Positions 42,846 to 51,483 of a stretch of DNA of 64,000 bases are shown here, piece after piece. Every line of letters starts with the position of its first letter. Within the stretch, counting starts at the first letter, position 1. Source of the stretch: an uncultured Muribaculaceae bacterium (GTDB lineage Bacteria; Bacteroidota; Bacteroidia; Bacteroidales; Muribaculaceae); the NCBI GenBank assembly GCA_910578665.1, contig CAJTQU010000003.1, forward strand, positions 84,424 to 148,423. Direction: 5' to 3'. The translations under genes and the position numbers were made by a program. The notes below the pieces were generated by a model. The model did not search any database. It saw only the letters and a program-made list of their open reading frames with translations, and was not told the DNA's origin.

Positions 42846-44654
42846 TTATCTTCTTTTGCCTTTTTTGCGGTTTTTCTTGGATTGCTTTGCGGCTTTACCC
42901 TTAGTGGGAATATTGAGTTTGTCTCCGGGGTGGAGCATGTCACCCTTAAGTTTGGGATTGGCTTTTCGCAACTCTTCGACAGAGACACCGCTTCTCTTGG
43001 CTATCTTGGAAAGATTGTCTCCACTCTTCACTTCGACATCTATATTCTTGGGCTGTTTCTCTCTCTTTCTAGCATTGCGGTTTTTCTTTCCGCGAGTACC
43101 GGCCTGCTCTTCGGTATAGGCCTTCTTACCGTTGCGCTTCTTGGACGCGACAGGCTGTGATTCTGCTTTCTCGCGTTTTCTTGAGGCGGCTACCGGGGCT
43201 TGTGTCTGTCTGGCAGAAGCTTCCTCCGCTTTTACATCTTTTGCCTTTTTACCGGCAGATGGTTTCTGGACAGCCTCTGTGCCGGCAGCGTCAGCCTGCA
43301 CCGGTGCGCCAGAGGTATAGATCTTAAGCTGCTGGCCTGTGCGCACCGCATTGCGCCGCAGGTTGTTCCAGCTCTTTATATCTCCTGCCGTGCAGCCATA
43401 CCGGCCGGCTATGGAGGAGATTGTCTCTCCGGCCAGCACCTTGTGGGTTACACTCGTACGCACGCCGGATGCGGCGTCAGCACGCTTCACTTCTGCCACC
43501 GCGACCTCTTCGGCAGCGTCGGCCGGAACCTGGGCCGGCTCAGACGCCGTAGCTGGCACATCGCCCGGTTCTGCCAACTCGCGACGGGCATATTTTTCAG
43601 CATCATGGGCCAGAATCTCATCCTCGCTCACTATATAGGCATGCACCTGCTGTGACGGAAGTATGAGATAATACTGGCGCTCGGCCGAAGCAGGGATAAT
43701 GTCGGCACGAAACTGCGGATTGAGTATGCGCAGCTCGTCGACAGGTATATTCAGCACCTCGGAAACCTGGTTGAAATGCAACCAGTTATGTATAGCCACT
43801 GTGTCTGTGATCAGAGGTTTGGTGGCCAGAACCGGCGAGATATTATGTTCCTTGTGATAATTCATCACATAATTTGCGGCGATAAACATCGGGACATATC
43901 CGCGTGTCTCCGGGCTGAGATAATTATATATACTCCAGAAATCATGGCTTTTAGGGTCACCGCCGGCACGGCGCAGAGCCTTGTTGACATTGCCGGGACC
44001 GCAGTTATACGCCGCTATAGCCAGTGACCAGTCTCCATAAGTGTCATAAAGGTCTTTGAGATAGCCGGCAGCCTTTTCCGACGACAGATACGGGTCTCTC
44101 CGCTCGTCTACAAGCGAATTGACCTCTAGTCCCAGCCCCTTGCCGGTGCCGAGCATAAGCTGCCACAGACCGGTCGCACCATGCTTGCTGACCGCGTTGG
44201 GATCCAGACCGCTCTCTATCACAGGCAGATATTTTAGTTCGAGGGGCAGGCCGGCCTTTTCGAGAGCCTGCTCGAAAATGGGTGTATAATACAGATTGAG
44301 ACCGAGTATGGCCGCTACCTGGGCACGCCCCTTGCTTGTGTAACGCTTGATATATTCCTTTACAATCTGGTTGAAAGGCATATCGATAACTGTGGGCAGG
44401 GCTGCCAGGCGCTTACGCAATTCGTCATCAGAGACATTGACATCTCCCTGGCGCGCATAGCGGTCGTCGGTAGTGGTATAGTTCTTAAGATACCAGCTCT
44501 CAAGCAGCTTGCGCGTATCTTTTTCAAATGTTTCGGGAAATACTATGGAGGTATCGGTTATGCTCTCCTTAAGGTCGAGCACATTTTTCGCTCCGGCACA
44601 GCCCGGAATGGCCAGTGCCGCTGCTACGATTGTGGAAAGGAGGAATCTTTTCAT
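42846..44654 (-). CDS. mltD: Lytic transglycosylase with two LysM domains (MltD-like)
   Basis: A 602-residue lipoprotein (lipobox IPGC, Cys19). SLT domain at about 110-260 with the catalytic Glu147 in PVIESGLDPNAVSKHGATGLWQLM split over about 30 residues; it cuts the glycan strands of peptidoglycan. A first LysM lies near 400-450 (HKVLAGETISSIAGRYGC), then a long Lys/Ala-rich linker, then a second LysM near the end (VEVKSGDNLSKIAKRSGVS) and a very basic tail (KKNRKKGKRR). Last gene of the parA-parB-DUF5683-mltD operon. Confidence 0.93.
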   Translation of the reverse strand: MKRFLLSTIVAAALAIPGCAGAKNVLDLKESITDTSIVFPETFEKDTRKLLESWYLKNYTTTDDRYARQGDVNVSDDELRKRLAALPTVIDMPFNQIVKEYIKRYTSKGRAQVAAILGLNLYYTPIFEQALEKAGLPLELKYLPVIESGLDPNAVSKHGATGLWQLMLGTGKGLGLEVNSLVDERRDPYLSSEKAAGYLKDLYDTYGDWSLAIAAYNCGPGNVNKALRRAGGDPKSHDFWSIYNYLSPETRGYVPMFIAANYVMNYHKEHNISPVLATKPLITDTVAIHNWLHFNQVSEVLNIPVDELRILNPQFRADIIPASAERQYYLILPSQQVHAYIVSEDEILAHDAEKYARRELAEPGDVPATASEPAQVPADAAEEVAVAEVKRADAASGVRTSVTHKVLAGETISSIAGRYGCTAGDIKSWNNLRRNAVRTGQQLKIYTSGAPVQADAAGTEAVQKPSAGKKAKDVKAEEASARQTQAPVAASRKREKAESQPVASKKRNGKKAYTEEQAGTRGKKNRNARKREKQPKNIDVEVKSGDNLSKIAKRSGVSVEELRKANPKLKGDMLHPGDKLNIPTKGKAAKQSKKNRKKGKRR

Positions 44655-44667
44655 AATGCCAGAAATA

Positions 44668-45462
44668 CTAAAAATTCAAAGCCCATTGCACACCCACGGC
44701 CGGCAGACTGCCGGATGCCGTACGGAACATGGCGGGCTGTATGTCCATGGAGAGATCGGGTGTTATGTCGAAATGCGCCATCGTGGCGTCTACGTAGGCA
44801 TCTACCATGCAAAGCAGGTAAAGACCAACCATACATATAATGCACAGATCGCGGTTGCGCCTGTAGAAATTCTTACGCGAACGCAGTGTAGACTGCAGCC
44901 ACGACTTGTCTATGTCAGCCTCATTTGTCGTGGGAGGAAAGAAATTCATATAGCTATTGGTGGAAGGATCGGCATCCATAAGATCGGCATAAGCCTGTGT
45001 ATAATCGGAAAACTGCGAATTATTCCACGATGTGGCATAACCCAGCCCCATGTATCCGGCTACGATTATGGGGAGCTTCCAGTAACGGCGGTTGTATACC
45101 TGGCCCAGCCCTGGAAACAGGGCCGACATCCACACAGCTTTGTCCGGTTCGGGATTAAACGGACGGCGCAGACCGTATTCGGGCGAATAGCCCGGGGCGC
45201 GCACATCTACCAGCACACTGTCGGCCTCCTCTTCCGCAATTCCGGCAGCAGGATCCGGAACGGCCACTCTGAGGTCCAGCACCTCGTCAGGACGAACGGC
45301 ACCAGCGGCTGTCTCCCTTTCCGGAAGATCGGCAGCGAGAGCTGACAAATCGGCCGGACATACCATAACAAGGCACAATATTATAATGAGGACGCGCTCG
45401 CACAACGACAAACGGAAGCCCCCATTGTGACAGGATGATATGTAGCTATATATTCGTTTCAC
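44668..45462 (-). CDS. DUF5683 membrane protein
   Basis: About 264 residues. A signal-like helix (VLIIILCLVMVCPADLSALA) is followed by a hydrophilic region and the DUF5683 core: WMSALFPGLGQVYNRRYWKLP, GLGYATSWNN, YAD, and a final membrane helix. Function unknown; it is regularly found beside parB and a lytic transglycosylase in Bacteroidales as far as I recall. The ORF is open into parB, but GTG at 45460-45462, 14 bases after the parB stop, is the likely start. Confidence 0.8.
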   Translation of the reverse strand: MKRIYSYISSCHNGGFRLSLCERVLIIILCLVMVCPADLSALAADLPERETAAGAVRPDEVLDLRVAVPDPAAGIAEEEADSVLVDVRAPGYSPEYGLRRPFNPEPDKAVWMSALFPGLGQVYNRRYWKLPIIVAGYMGLGYATSWNNSQFSDYTQAYADLMDADPSTNSYMNFFPPTTNEADIDKSWLQSTLRSRKNFYRRNRDLCIICMVGLYLLCMVDAYVDATMAHFDITPDLSMDIQPAMFRTASGSLPAVGVQWALNF

Positions 45463-45475
45463 TGCAATAAATATG

Positions 45476-46366
45476 TCAGCGCAATTTTTCAAACAACAAG
45501 ACAAGCTGCTGCAACTCGTCATCATTGGCAAAGCGCAGTGTGATCGAGCCTTTACCTTCCGCATTACGCAAAAATTTTACGGGTGTAGAGAAGTAGCTCT
45601 CCAAATCCTTGCGAAAGAAGTCATACTCGCGGCTAGGGGCCGATGCCGCCACGCGTTTTTTGTTTATAGACGGCTTTTCACCCCTTTCCACCGCCTCCTG
45701 TATCTCTTTCGCAAGCTCTTCCACACGCCTCACCGACAGCCCCTCGTCCAGAATATGGGCATATAGTTTGAGCTGGTGTTTCGGATCGCCTATGGTGAGC
45801 AGCGCCCGGGCATGGCCCATGTCTATTCTCCCGTCACGCAGTCCGAGCTGTATCTCGGCCGGCAGGCGCAACAGGCGCAGATGGTTGGCAATGGTAGCCC
45901 TCTTCTTGCCCACACGTTCCGACAGGCGTTCCTGCGTGAGCTTGTACTGGTCTATCAGCTTCTTGAAAGTCAGTGCCACCTCTATGGCATTCAGGTCTTC
46001 GCGCTGGATATTCTCTATCAGCGCCATCTCCGTGATTTCGGCGTCGGTGGCCGTGCGCACATAGGCGGGCACACGCTCCAGTCCGGCCATACGGGCGGCC
46101 CTCCAGCGTCTCTCGCCGGCTATTATCTGGTATGACCCGTCATCCAGCCGGCGCAACGACAACGGCTGGATCACGCCCAGCTCGCGGATAGATGCGGCCA
46201 GCTCCTCGAGCGCCTCCTGGTCAAACGTGGTACGCGGCTGCTCGGGATTCGGGCTTATCAGCCCCAGTTCTATGTCATTTATTTCGGAAGAGCCGGAGGT
46301 CTGGATCTCGTTCATGGATATGAGCGAATCCAGTCCGCGGCCCAGTGCATTGCGTTTCAGTGCCAT
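45476..46366 (-). CDS. parB: Chromosome-partitioning protein ParB
   Basis: A 296-residue ParB/Spo0J. N-terminal domain with the CTP-binding motifs (LISPNPEQPRTTF, IRELGVIQPLSLRR, IIAGERRWRAARMAG), the central helix-turn-helix (LTQERLSERVGKKRATIANHLRLL) and a basic C-terminal dimer domain. It binds parS sites and spreads to organise the origin region. I see no parS-like palindrome in the window. It follows parA by 7 bases. Confidence 0.96.
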   Translation of the reverse strand: MALKRNALGRGLDSLISMNEIQTSGSSEINDIELGLISPNPEQPRTTFDQEALEELAASIRELGVIQPLSLRRLDDGSYQIIAGERRWRAARMAGLERVPAYVRTATDAEITEMALIENIQREDLNAIEVALTFKKLIDQYKLTQERLSERVGKKRATIANHLRLLRLPAEIQLGLRDGRIDMGHARALLTIGDPKHQLKLYAHILDEGLSVRRVEELAKEIQEAVERGEKPSINKKRVAASAPSREYDFFRKDLESYFSTPVKFLRNAEGKGSITLRFANDDELQQLVLLFEKLR

Positions 46367-46373
46367 AGGTGTA

Positions 46374-47141
46374 TTATTTACGATTGCGGGCTATCAGCTC
46401 CCTGGCCAGCTGGCGGTGCGATATGGCGCCCCTCGAATCAGAGTCGTAAAGTATCACGGGCAAACCGTGGCTGGGCGCTTCCGACAGTTTTATATTGCGC
46501 GGTATGACTGTGGAAAACACCATGTCGGCAAAATGGCCTTTCAATTCTTCATAAATCTGGTTGGCAAGACGCAGACGGGCATCATACATGGTCAGCAGGA
46601 ATCCCTCTATTTCCAGCGAGGGGTTAAGCCGGCTCTTGATTATGCGTATCGTATTGAGCAGCTGGGTTATACCCTCCAGCGCAAAATACTCCGCCTGCAC
46701 GGGGATTATTACCGAATCAGCGGCCGTGAGGGCGTTTACAGTGATAAACCCCAACGACGGAGAGCAATCGACCAGCACGATGTCATAGTCGGCCTTGACC
46801 GGCTCGAGCACACGCCTCAGCACTTTCTCCCGCTGGGGTTTGTTGATCAGTTCCAGTTCGGCCCCCACAAGGTCGATGCGCGATCCGACTATGCTGAGAC
46901 CCTCTATGCATGTGGACTGCGTGGCCGCCCCCACAGGATATTCGTCAACCAGACATTCATAAATGCTGGCCTGCGCCGCCCTCGGGTCGAGGCCCAGGCC
47001 CGATGTGGCGTTAGCCTGCGGATCGGCGTCTATCAGCAACACCTTCTTGCCGGCCTCGGCCAGGCAAGAGGCCAGATTTATCGCAGTGGTGGTCTTGCCT
47101 ACACCGCCTTTCTGATTTGCTATAGCTATGATTTTACCCAT
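46374..47141 (-). CDS. parA: Chromosome-partitioning ATPase ParA/Soj
   Basis: A 255-residue Walker-type ATPase: deviant Walker A KGGVGKTT right after MGKIIAIANQ, Walker A' (IDADPQANAT) and Walker B (VLVDCSPSLGF). It binds DNA as an ATP dimer and moves ParB-parS complexes. The frame opens seven codons earlier, but the ATG at 47139-47141 matches the family start. A promoter lies about 118 bases upstream. Confidence 0.96.
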   Translation of the reverse strand: MGKIIAIANQKGGVGKTTTAINLASCLAEAGKKVLLIDADPQANATSGLGLDPRAAQASIYECLVDEYPVGAATQSTCIEGLSIVGSRIDLVGAELELINKPQREKVLRRVLEPVKADYDIVLVDCSPSLGFITVNALTAADSVIIPVQAEYFALEGITQLLNTIRIIKSRLNPSLEIEGFLLTMYDARLRLANQIYEELKGHFADMVFSTVIPRNIKLSEAPSHGLPVILYDSDSRGAISHRQLARELIARNRK

Positions 47142-47258
47142 GCTTTTCTCTTTACTCGGCACACCGGCGGCACAACACCCTCAAAGGGGCCTGGCAGGTT
47201 ATGGCGACGCACGCCACCGTGCCTGTCGCACCGGGCACACCGATTCTTTTTCAATTTG

Positions 47259-47288
47259 CAAAGTAACAACTTTTCAGCGGAATAACAA
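47259..47288 (-). promoter_or_regulatory. Promoter of the par/mltD operon
   Basis: Minus strand: TTG (47286-47288), 19 bases, TTACTTTG (47259-47266), one base from consensus. The leader would be about 113 bases. Confidence 0.55.
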
Positions 47289-47448
47289 TTTATTTTTGTA
47301 TTAAAGCATGTTAAAGTGTTAATAACTTATGCAACATCCCAACAGGCAATCCTTTATGGCAGCTATGCTCAGGCGAGGCGTATGGCGCGGCAAAGGGCGG
47401 TGTAATGTTAATATGTGTTAAAGCACCGCGCATTAAACTGATAATAGC

Positions 47449-47456
47449 TAATTTTG
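47449..47456 (+). promoter_or_regulatory. Promoter -7 element before the cobalamin riboswitch
   Basis: TAATTTTG, an exact match, ending 9-30 bases before the riboswitch begins. No clear -33 element. Confidence 0.6.
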
Positions 47457-47465
47457 CAACGAATT

Positions 47466-47740
47466 TCAGAGATTCTGACGGCAGGCGAGAGAGCTATGCG
47501 CACGATTTCTGTAATTTGCGGATCAGGAGCGGCTGAAAAGCCTGCCGCCGGCACTCGCCGGGGCAAGGGAAACGGGTGAGACTCCCGTGCAGACTCGCTG
47601 CTGTATTTCTCCGCCTGAGTATGCTGTCCTCTCAGCCCTGGGGGCTGGAGCCACTGAAGAGCCGGACTACGCCGTGCGTCACGACTCTCGGGAAGGCAGG
47701 ATGGCTGAAATGGAGATAAGCCAGAAGACCTACCTGGTCC
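47466..47740 (+). promoter_or_regulatory. Cobalamin (B12) riboswitch
   Basis: All landmark segments are present in order: GGGAAACGGGTGAGACTCCC at 47567-47586 followed by GTGCAG and GCTGCTGTA; GCCACTGA at 47650-47657; GGGAAGGC at 47690-47697; and the B12 box GCCAGAAGACCTACC at 47719-47733. Outer ends are approximate. It precedes the BtuG-like gene, whose product should therefore be made when B12 is scarce. The stretch after it contains a three-way-junction element. Confidence 0.93.
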
Positions 47741-47871
47741 GCAGCCGATTACCAGCTTACGAAGAAGATAGCTGAGGCTGTGACTAATGTAAATAACATT
47801 AACGCCTTGCACCCCGGCCACGGGGCAGCGAGGCATGTGTCCCGTCCGGCTGTGTCTTTCCCTGGTTGGAA

Positions 47872-47921
47872 ATTGGTTCCGGGTAATATCCCGGTTTACT
47901 CAGAGATTAGTAAAAACCAAT
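47872..47921 (+). promoter_or_regulatory. Perfect three-way RNA junction before the start codon
   Basis: ATTGGTT (47872-47878) pairs with AACCAAT (47915-47921). Inside, with no unpaired base between helices, are CCGGG...CCCGG (47879-47894, loop TAATAT) and TTTACT...AGTAAA (47895-47914, loop of 8). It ends 11 bases before the ATG, so it could be the riboswitch's translational output or a 5' stabilising structure. Confidence 0.6.
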
Positions 47922-47932
47922 ATCAACAACCG

Positions 47933-50900
47933 ATGAAAAGTATTATCATTTCATGCGCCGCCGTGCTGGCACCATTATGCGCGGCGGCCGCAGACCACGA
48001 TGCAGGACCGATCGGAGCGTTCAGCGTGGTGCCGGAGACAGGCACGCTGCAGGAACTAGGCACTGTCCACATCAGATTCACCGGCACTACGGCCGGAATA
48101 GACGAACACCCTGACCTGTCAGGGGTCATACTAACCCGTAAAGGGGATATGACAGTCTACACCGTGGCGGACAGCCGAGTGTCATACAGCGATGTATATC
48201 TTGATTTCGCCCTTAAAGGGGACGACACACCGACAGTTATAAAAGAAAACGGCACATATACGCTCGACATTCCGGCCGGCGTATTCACATCTGTAAAAGA
48301 CCCCTCGGTATCCAATTCAGCCATACATCTCGAATATGTAATAGACGCGTCGGCAACAACCACAATGTCTGCTTTCCGCCTGACTCCGGAGCCTGGCGAG
48401 ATCGAAGAGCTGGCTTCTGTCAACATCGTGTTTCCCGACAGCAAAAACGGAATCGACATATTCAGTTTCGACACATCAGGTATCACACTTACATCGGCCG
48501 GCAGTTCCTTTAAAGTGGCCAAAGCCACTCCCAACTTCAAAGATTCGTCTGTAACAATGACATTTGCCCCTGCCGGCGAAACAGGCGCGCAGACTATCAC
48601 CACCCCGGGAACATACCGGCTCCACATACCGGCCGGAACCTTCAAAGAAGATTTCACAGGCGTGTCTTGCGATGAGATAAACGCAGACTATACCATACCG
48701 GGCCAGGGCACCACTATACCGGCAGAGTTTGCGGACATGGTCGCAGTGCCAGCCGACGGAGCTGCCGTAGGAGCGCTCAAAACAGTGGAAATAACTTTCC
48801 CGAACATGGCTGACGGAATAGACTACCCAATAGCCGACGCGGCCTCTATCACATTGCAGCGCAAGGGGGATGACACGGTGTATCATGCCAATACTACAAC
48901 AGTGGGCGGCCCGGGGCTGCGCACCCTGTCCACAGGTTTCAACCTGCCTTCCGTGACCGTCAGCGACATACTGACATTCACCGAGGCCGGAGAATATGAA
49001 ATGACAATACCGGCAGGAGTGGTCAGAGCATACGGCTCAGGCACTCCTAATCAGGAGATAAAGCTCTCATTCACTGTAGATCCCATGCTCAACTTCACAT
49101 GCCGTCTCTCGCCGTCTTCAGGCTCTGTAAGCGCCACATATCCGGCCATAAAGGTGACGCCGGGCGAAGGCATGGGCAACATACGTGTCAGAAACACCGG
49201 GACGCATGCCACGCTCACATGCGGCGAACAGGTCATAACCCTGGACGCTGCCGACGCCGCTGACGGACAGTCGGTATCTCTGACCGCGCCTGCCGACACT
49301 GAAATCGTGTTCGGAACATGGGAACTCCTTATCCCGTCAGGCATGCTCGAAGGGGAAAACAGCGAAGGCACAACCCTGTATAATTACAACGACATCACAG
49401 CCTCTTACACTCTCCAGGCCCCGGAGAAATTCTCATTTACACTAACGCCTGACAACGAGGTTGTGGACGCGTTCACCAGGCTCTCAGCCTCCTGCTCGGG
49501 CAAGGGTCTGAAAAAAGTGGCAGTCGATACCGAAGCCGGTACTCCCCTCCTGACTTCGGCCGGAGGCAGCGAATATCCGCTAGAAGGCAAGGTGTCCGGG
49601 AAAACCGTCAATTTCACCCTGGTAGAAAATACCGTGCTCCCCGACGGAGTATACACCGCGAGCATACCTGCTGGATACATAGTAAGCACCGATACCTACG
49701 GCCTTACAGCCCCTGCGGATGCCGCGACCGCCTCATTCACAATCAAACGTCCTGTAATGCCGGCAGACGCCAGCCAGGGAATGCTCGTCATCAATGAGGG
49801 CTGGTTCGGTCACGACAACGGTTCTATCAATTTCTTCGGCAATGACGGCGACACCGTATACGACATCTTTTCGCTGGCCAACCCCGGCAAATGCCTGGGC
49901 GCCACATCGCAATACGGACAATGTCACGGCGACAGAATATATGTGGTAAGTAAGCAGACAGGAAGTGGCAACGGAGTGACAGGCGGCCAGCTGGCCGTAC
50001 TAGACGCGCAAACTCTCGAGCTGGCAGGCCAGATCGACGAAATCGACGGCCGCACTTCCGGCGCAAGGGCTTTCTGCGCATGGGACACGCACAAGGGATA
50101 TATCACAACCGACAAAGGGATATTCATCGTCAACCTCGACGAAATGTCTATAACTGCCCCTGTCAACAATCTAGATATAATTGATTCTTTCGACACTTTC
50201 GGCGAAATGGCCGTAATGGGTGACTATGTGTTTGTAACCCTCAAATATGGCGGTGTGGCTGTGATAGACCCGGCACAAGACGACATAACCGCTATTATAC
50301 CGGCAGAACTTGCCACGACACTCGTTACAACTGCCGACGGCTCGCTGTATGCAGCCACGCAGGACGAAGAAAGCGAATTCGTACGCATCACCACCACTGA
50401 GCCTTTTGCCACAAGCTCCGTAAACATCAACGAAGACAAATGCAAGATAGCCAACATCTGGACCACATGGAAGAAAGCCCCGATAGCCGCAGCCAAAGAT
50501 GGTAACGCCGTATTTTACACAACTGTGGCCGACAACGCTACAACCGTGGCCCGCTATGACTTCGATTCCGACACTTTCACCAGAGATTTCATCACCCTGC
50601 CCGGAACAGCCGACGGCGAACAGGCCGACTGGGTGCTGTACGGCTCCGGCATAAGTGTCGACCCGGCAACAGGCCTGGTAGTGCTCATGGCAGTCGAAAA
50701 AGGCTATGGCACACATTACCGGCAAAACCGCATATATTATGCCGATCCCTCCGACGGACACATACTCACGGACAAGACCGTGACACTACGCCCGTACTAC
50801 TGGTTCCCGTCAATGGCCCTGTATCCATGCTTCAGCGCCCCGTCGCTCACACTGCCGGAATCCTACTCATTCACACTCGACGGTAACCGCAGCGCGACCA

Positions 50901-51268
50901 TCAATATGACCGAAGCCGCGACACTGCCTGTGGGCAATCCGCACATGATACGCTATACGGCTATATCTTCCGATCCTGAAATATGCACGGTAAACAGCAC
51001 AGCTCCCGGTATATACGAAATCCAGGGAACAGCTATAGGCGCCGCAACAGTAACCGTCACCGCCTCTTACCAGGGCAAGACCAGCAGAGCCGACATCGCA
51101 GTCAATGTGGGTGCCACATCGCTGGACGCAGTGGGAGCGACAGCCATACGCAGCGACGTATACGACACTCGCGGCATGCTCATATTGCGTGATGCCCACT
51201 ATGACGATATCAGCAAACTTTCACCCGGCATATACATAGCCAATGGCAAAAAAATAGTAATAAAATAA
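47933..51268 (+). CDS. Secreted multidomain protein with BtuG-like propeller, B12-controlled
   Basis: A 1111-residue protein with a signal peptide (MKSIIISCAAVLAPLCAAAA) and no convincing lipobox. About 25-600 are five Ig-like repeats, each closing on the same strand: TLDIPAGVF, RLHIPAGTF, EMTIPAGVV, ELLIPSGML, TASIPAGYI. About 605-960 resemble the DUF5074/BtuG seven-bladed propeller (MLVINEGWFGHDNGSINFF, GQCHGDRIYVVSK, YYWFPSMALYPC), a family that binds cobalamin at the surface of Bacteroides. Then a BIG2-like domain and a type IX-like tail (VYDTRGMLILRD, LSPGIYIANGKKIVIK). BtuG of Bacteroides is a lipoprotein of about 350-400 residues next to BtuB; this one is three times longer, not lipidated and alone. 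A longer start at 47780 is inside the leader. Confidence 0.85.
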   Translation: MKSIIISCAAVLAPLCAAAADHDAGPIGAFSVVPETGTLQELGTVHIRFTGTTAGIDEHPDLSGVILTRKGDMTVYTVADSRVSYSDVYLDFALKGDDTPTVIKENGTYTLDIPAGVFTSVKDPSVSNSAIHLEYVIDASATTTMSAFRLTPEPGEIEELASVNIVFPDSKNGIDIFSFDTSGITLTSAGSSFKVAKATPNFKDSSVTMTFAPAGETGAQTITTPGTYRLHIPAGTFKEDFTGVSCDEINADYTIPGQGTTIPAEFADMVAVPADGAAVGALKTVEITFPNMADGIDYPIADAASITLQRKGDDTVYHANTTTVGGPGLRTLSTGFNLPSVTVSDILTFTEAGEYEMTIPAGVVRAYGSGTPNQEIKLSFTVDPMLNFTCRLSPSSGSVSATYPAIKVTPGEGMGNIRVRNTGTHATLTCGEQVITLDAADAADGQSVSLTAPADTEIVFGTWELLIPSGMLEGENSEGTTLYNYNDITASYTLQAPEKFSFTLTPDNEVVDAFTRLSASCSGKGLKKVAVDTEAGTPLLTSAGGSEYPLEGKVSGKTVNFTLVENTVLPDGVYTASIPAGYIVSTDTYGLTAPADAATASFTIKRPVMPADASQGMLVINEGWFGHDNGSINFFGNDGDTVYDIFSLANPGKCLGATSQYGQCHGDRIYVVSKQTGSGNGVTGGQLAVLDAQTLELAGQIDEIDGRTSGARAFCAWDTHKGYITTDKGIFIVNLDEMSITAPVNNLDIIDSFDTFGEMAVMGDYVFVTLKYGGVAVIDPAQDDITAIIPAELATTLVTTADGSLYAATQDEESEFVRITTTEPFATSSVNINEDKCKIANIWTTWKKAPIAAAKDGNAVFYTTVADNATTVARYDFDSDTFTRDFITLPGTADGEQADWVLYGSGISVDPATGLVVLMAVEKGYGTHYRQNRIYYADPSDGHILTDKTVTLRPYYWFPSMALYPCFSAPSLTLPESYSFTLDGNRSATINMTEAATLPVGNPHMIRYTAISSDPEICTVNSTAPGIYEIQGTAIGAATVTVTASYQGKTSRADIAVNVGATSLDAVGATAIRSDVYDTRGMLILRDAHYDDISKLSPGIYIANGKKIVIK

Positions 51269-51340
51269 TCAATTTTGTCAATCTGCGCGAAGATGCCGGC
51301 AGTATTCTAAAAAGCCGGATCCGTACCGTAACCAACCCCT

Positions 51341-51370
51341 GGGCGGAGGCCGCTATAGCGGCCTCCGCCC
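51341..51370. repeat. Perfect 30-bp palindrome
   Basis: GGGCGGAGGCCGCTA followed directly by its complement. It comes 72 bases after the BtuG-like gene. No T run follows on either strand, so it is either a bidirectional hairpin barrier or a protein site. Confidence 0.6.
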
Positions 51371-51467
51371 AGACTGTAAACATACCACGATGAGGCACAA
51401 AGACCAACCGCCGCCACAGGCATGCCGAAATAATTGCCTGCCTGTGCCTGCTTTCAAAAAAAATTCG

Positions 51468-51475
51468 TATCTTTG
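51468..51475 (+). promoter_or_regulatory. Promoter -7 element of the polyprenyl synthetase
   Basis: TATCTTTG, exact match, only eight bases before the ATG at 51484. The mRNA would have a leader of zero to about four bases. Confidence 0.55.
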
Positions 51476-51483
51476 CACCCGTT

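Noticed and set aside
45476..47400. parS site near parAB
   Set aside because: I looked for GTTCCACGTGGAAC-type palindromes and found none in the window.
47780..47932. 51-codon upstream extension of the BtuG-like frame
   Set aside because: It lies between the riboswitch and the signal peptide and contains the three-way-junction element; no signal peptide could work behind it.
47933..47995. Lipobox at Cys8 of the BtuG-like protein
   Set aside because: Only seven residues precede it, too few for a signal peptide; a normal cleavage after the later Ala run fits better.
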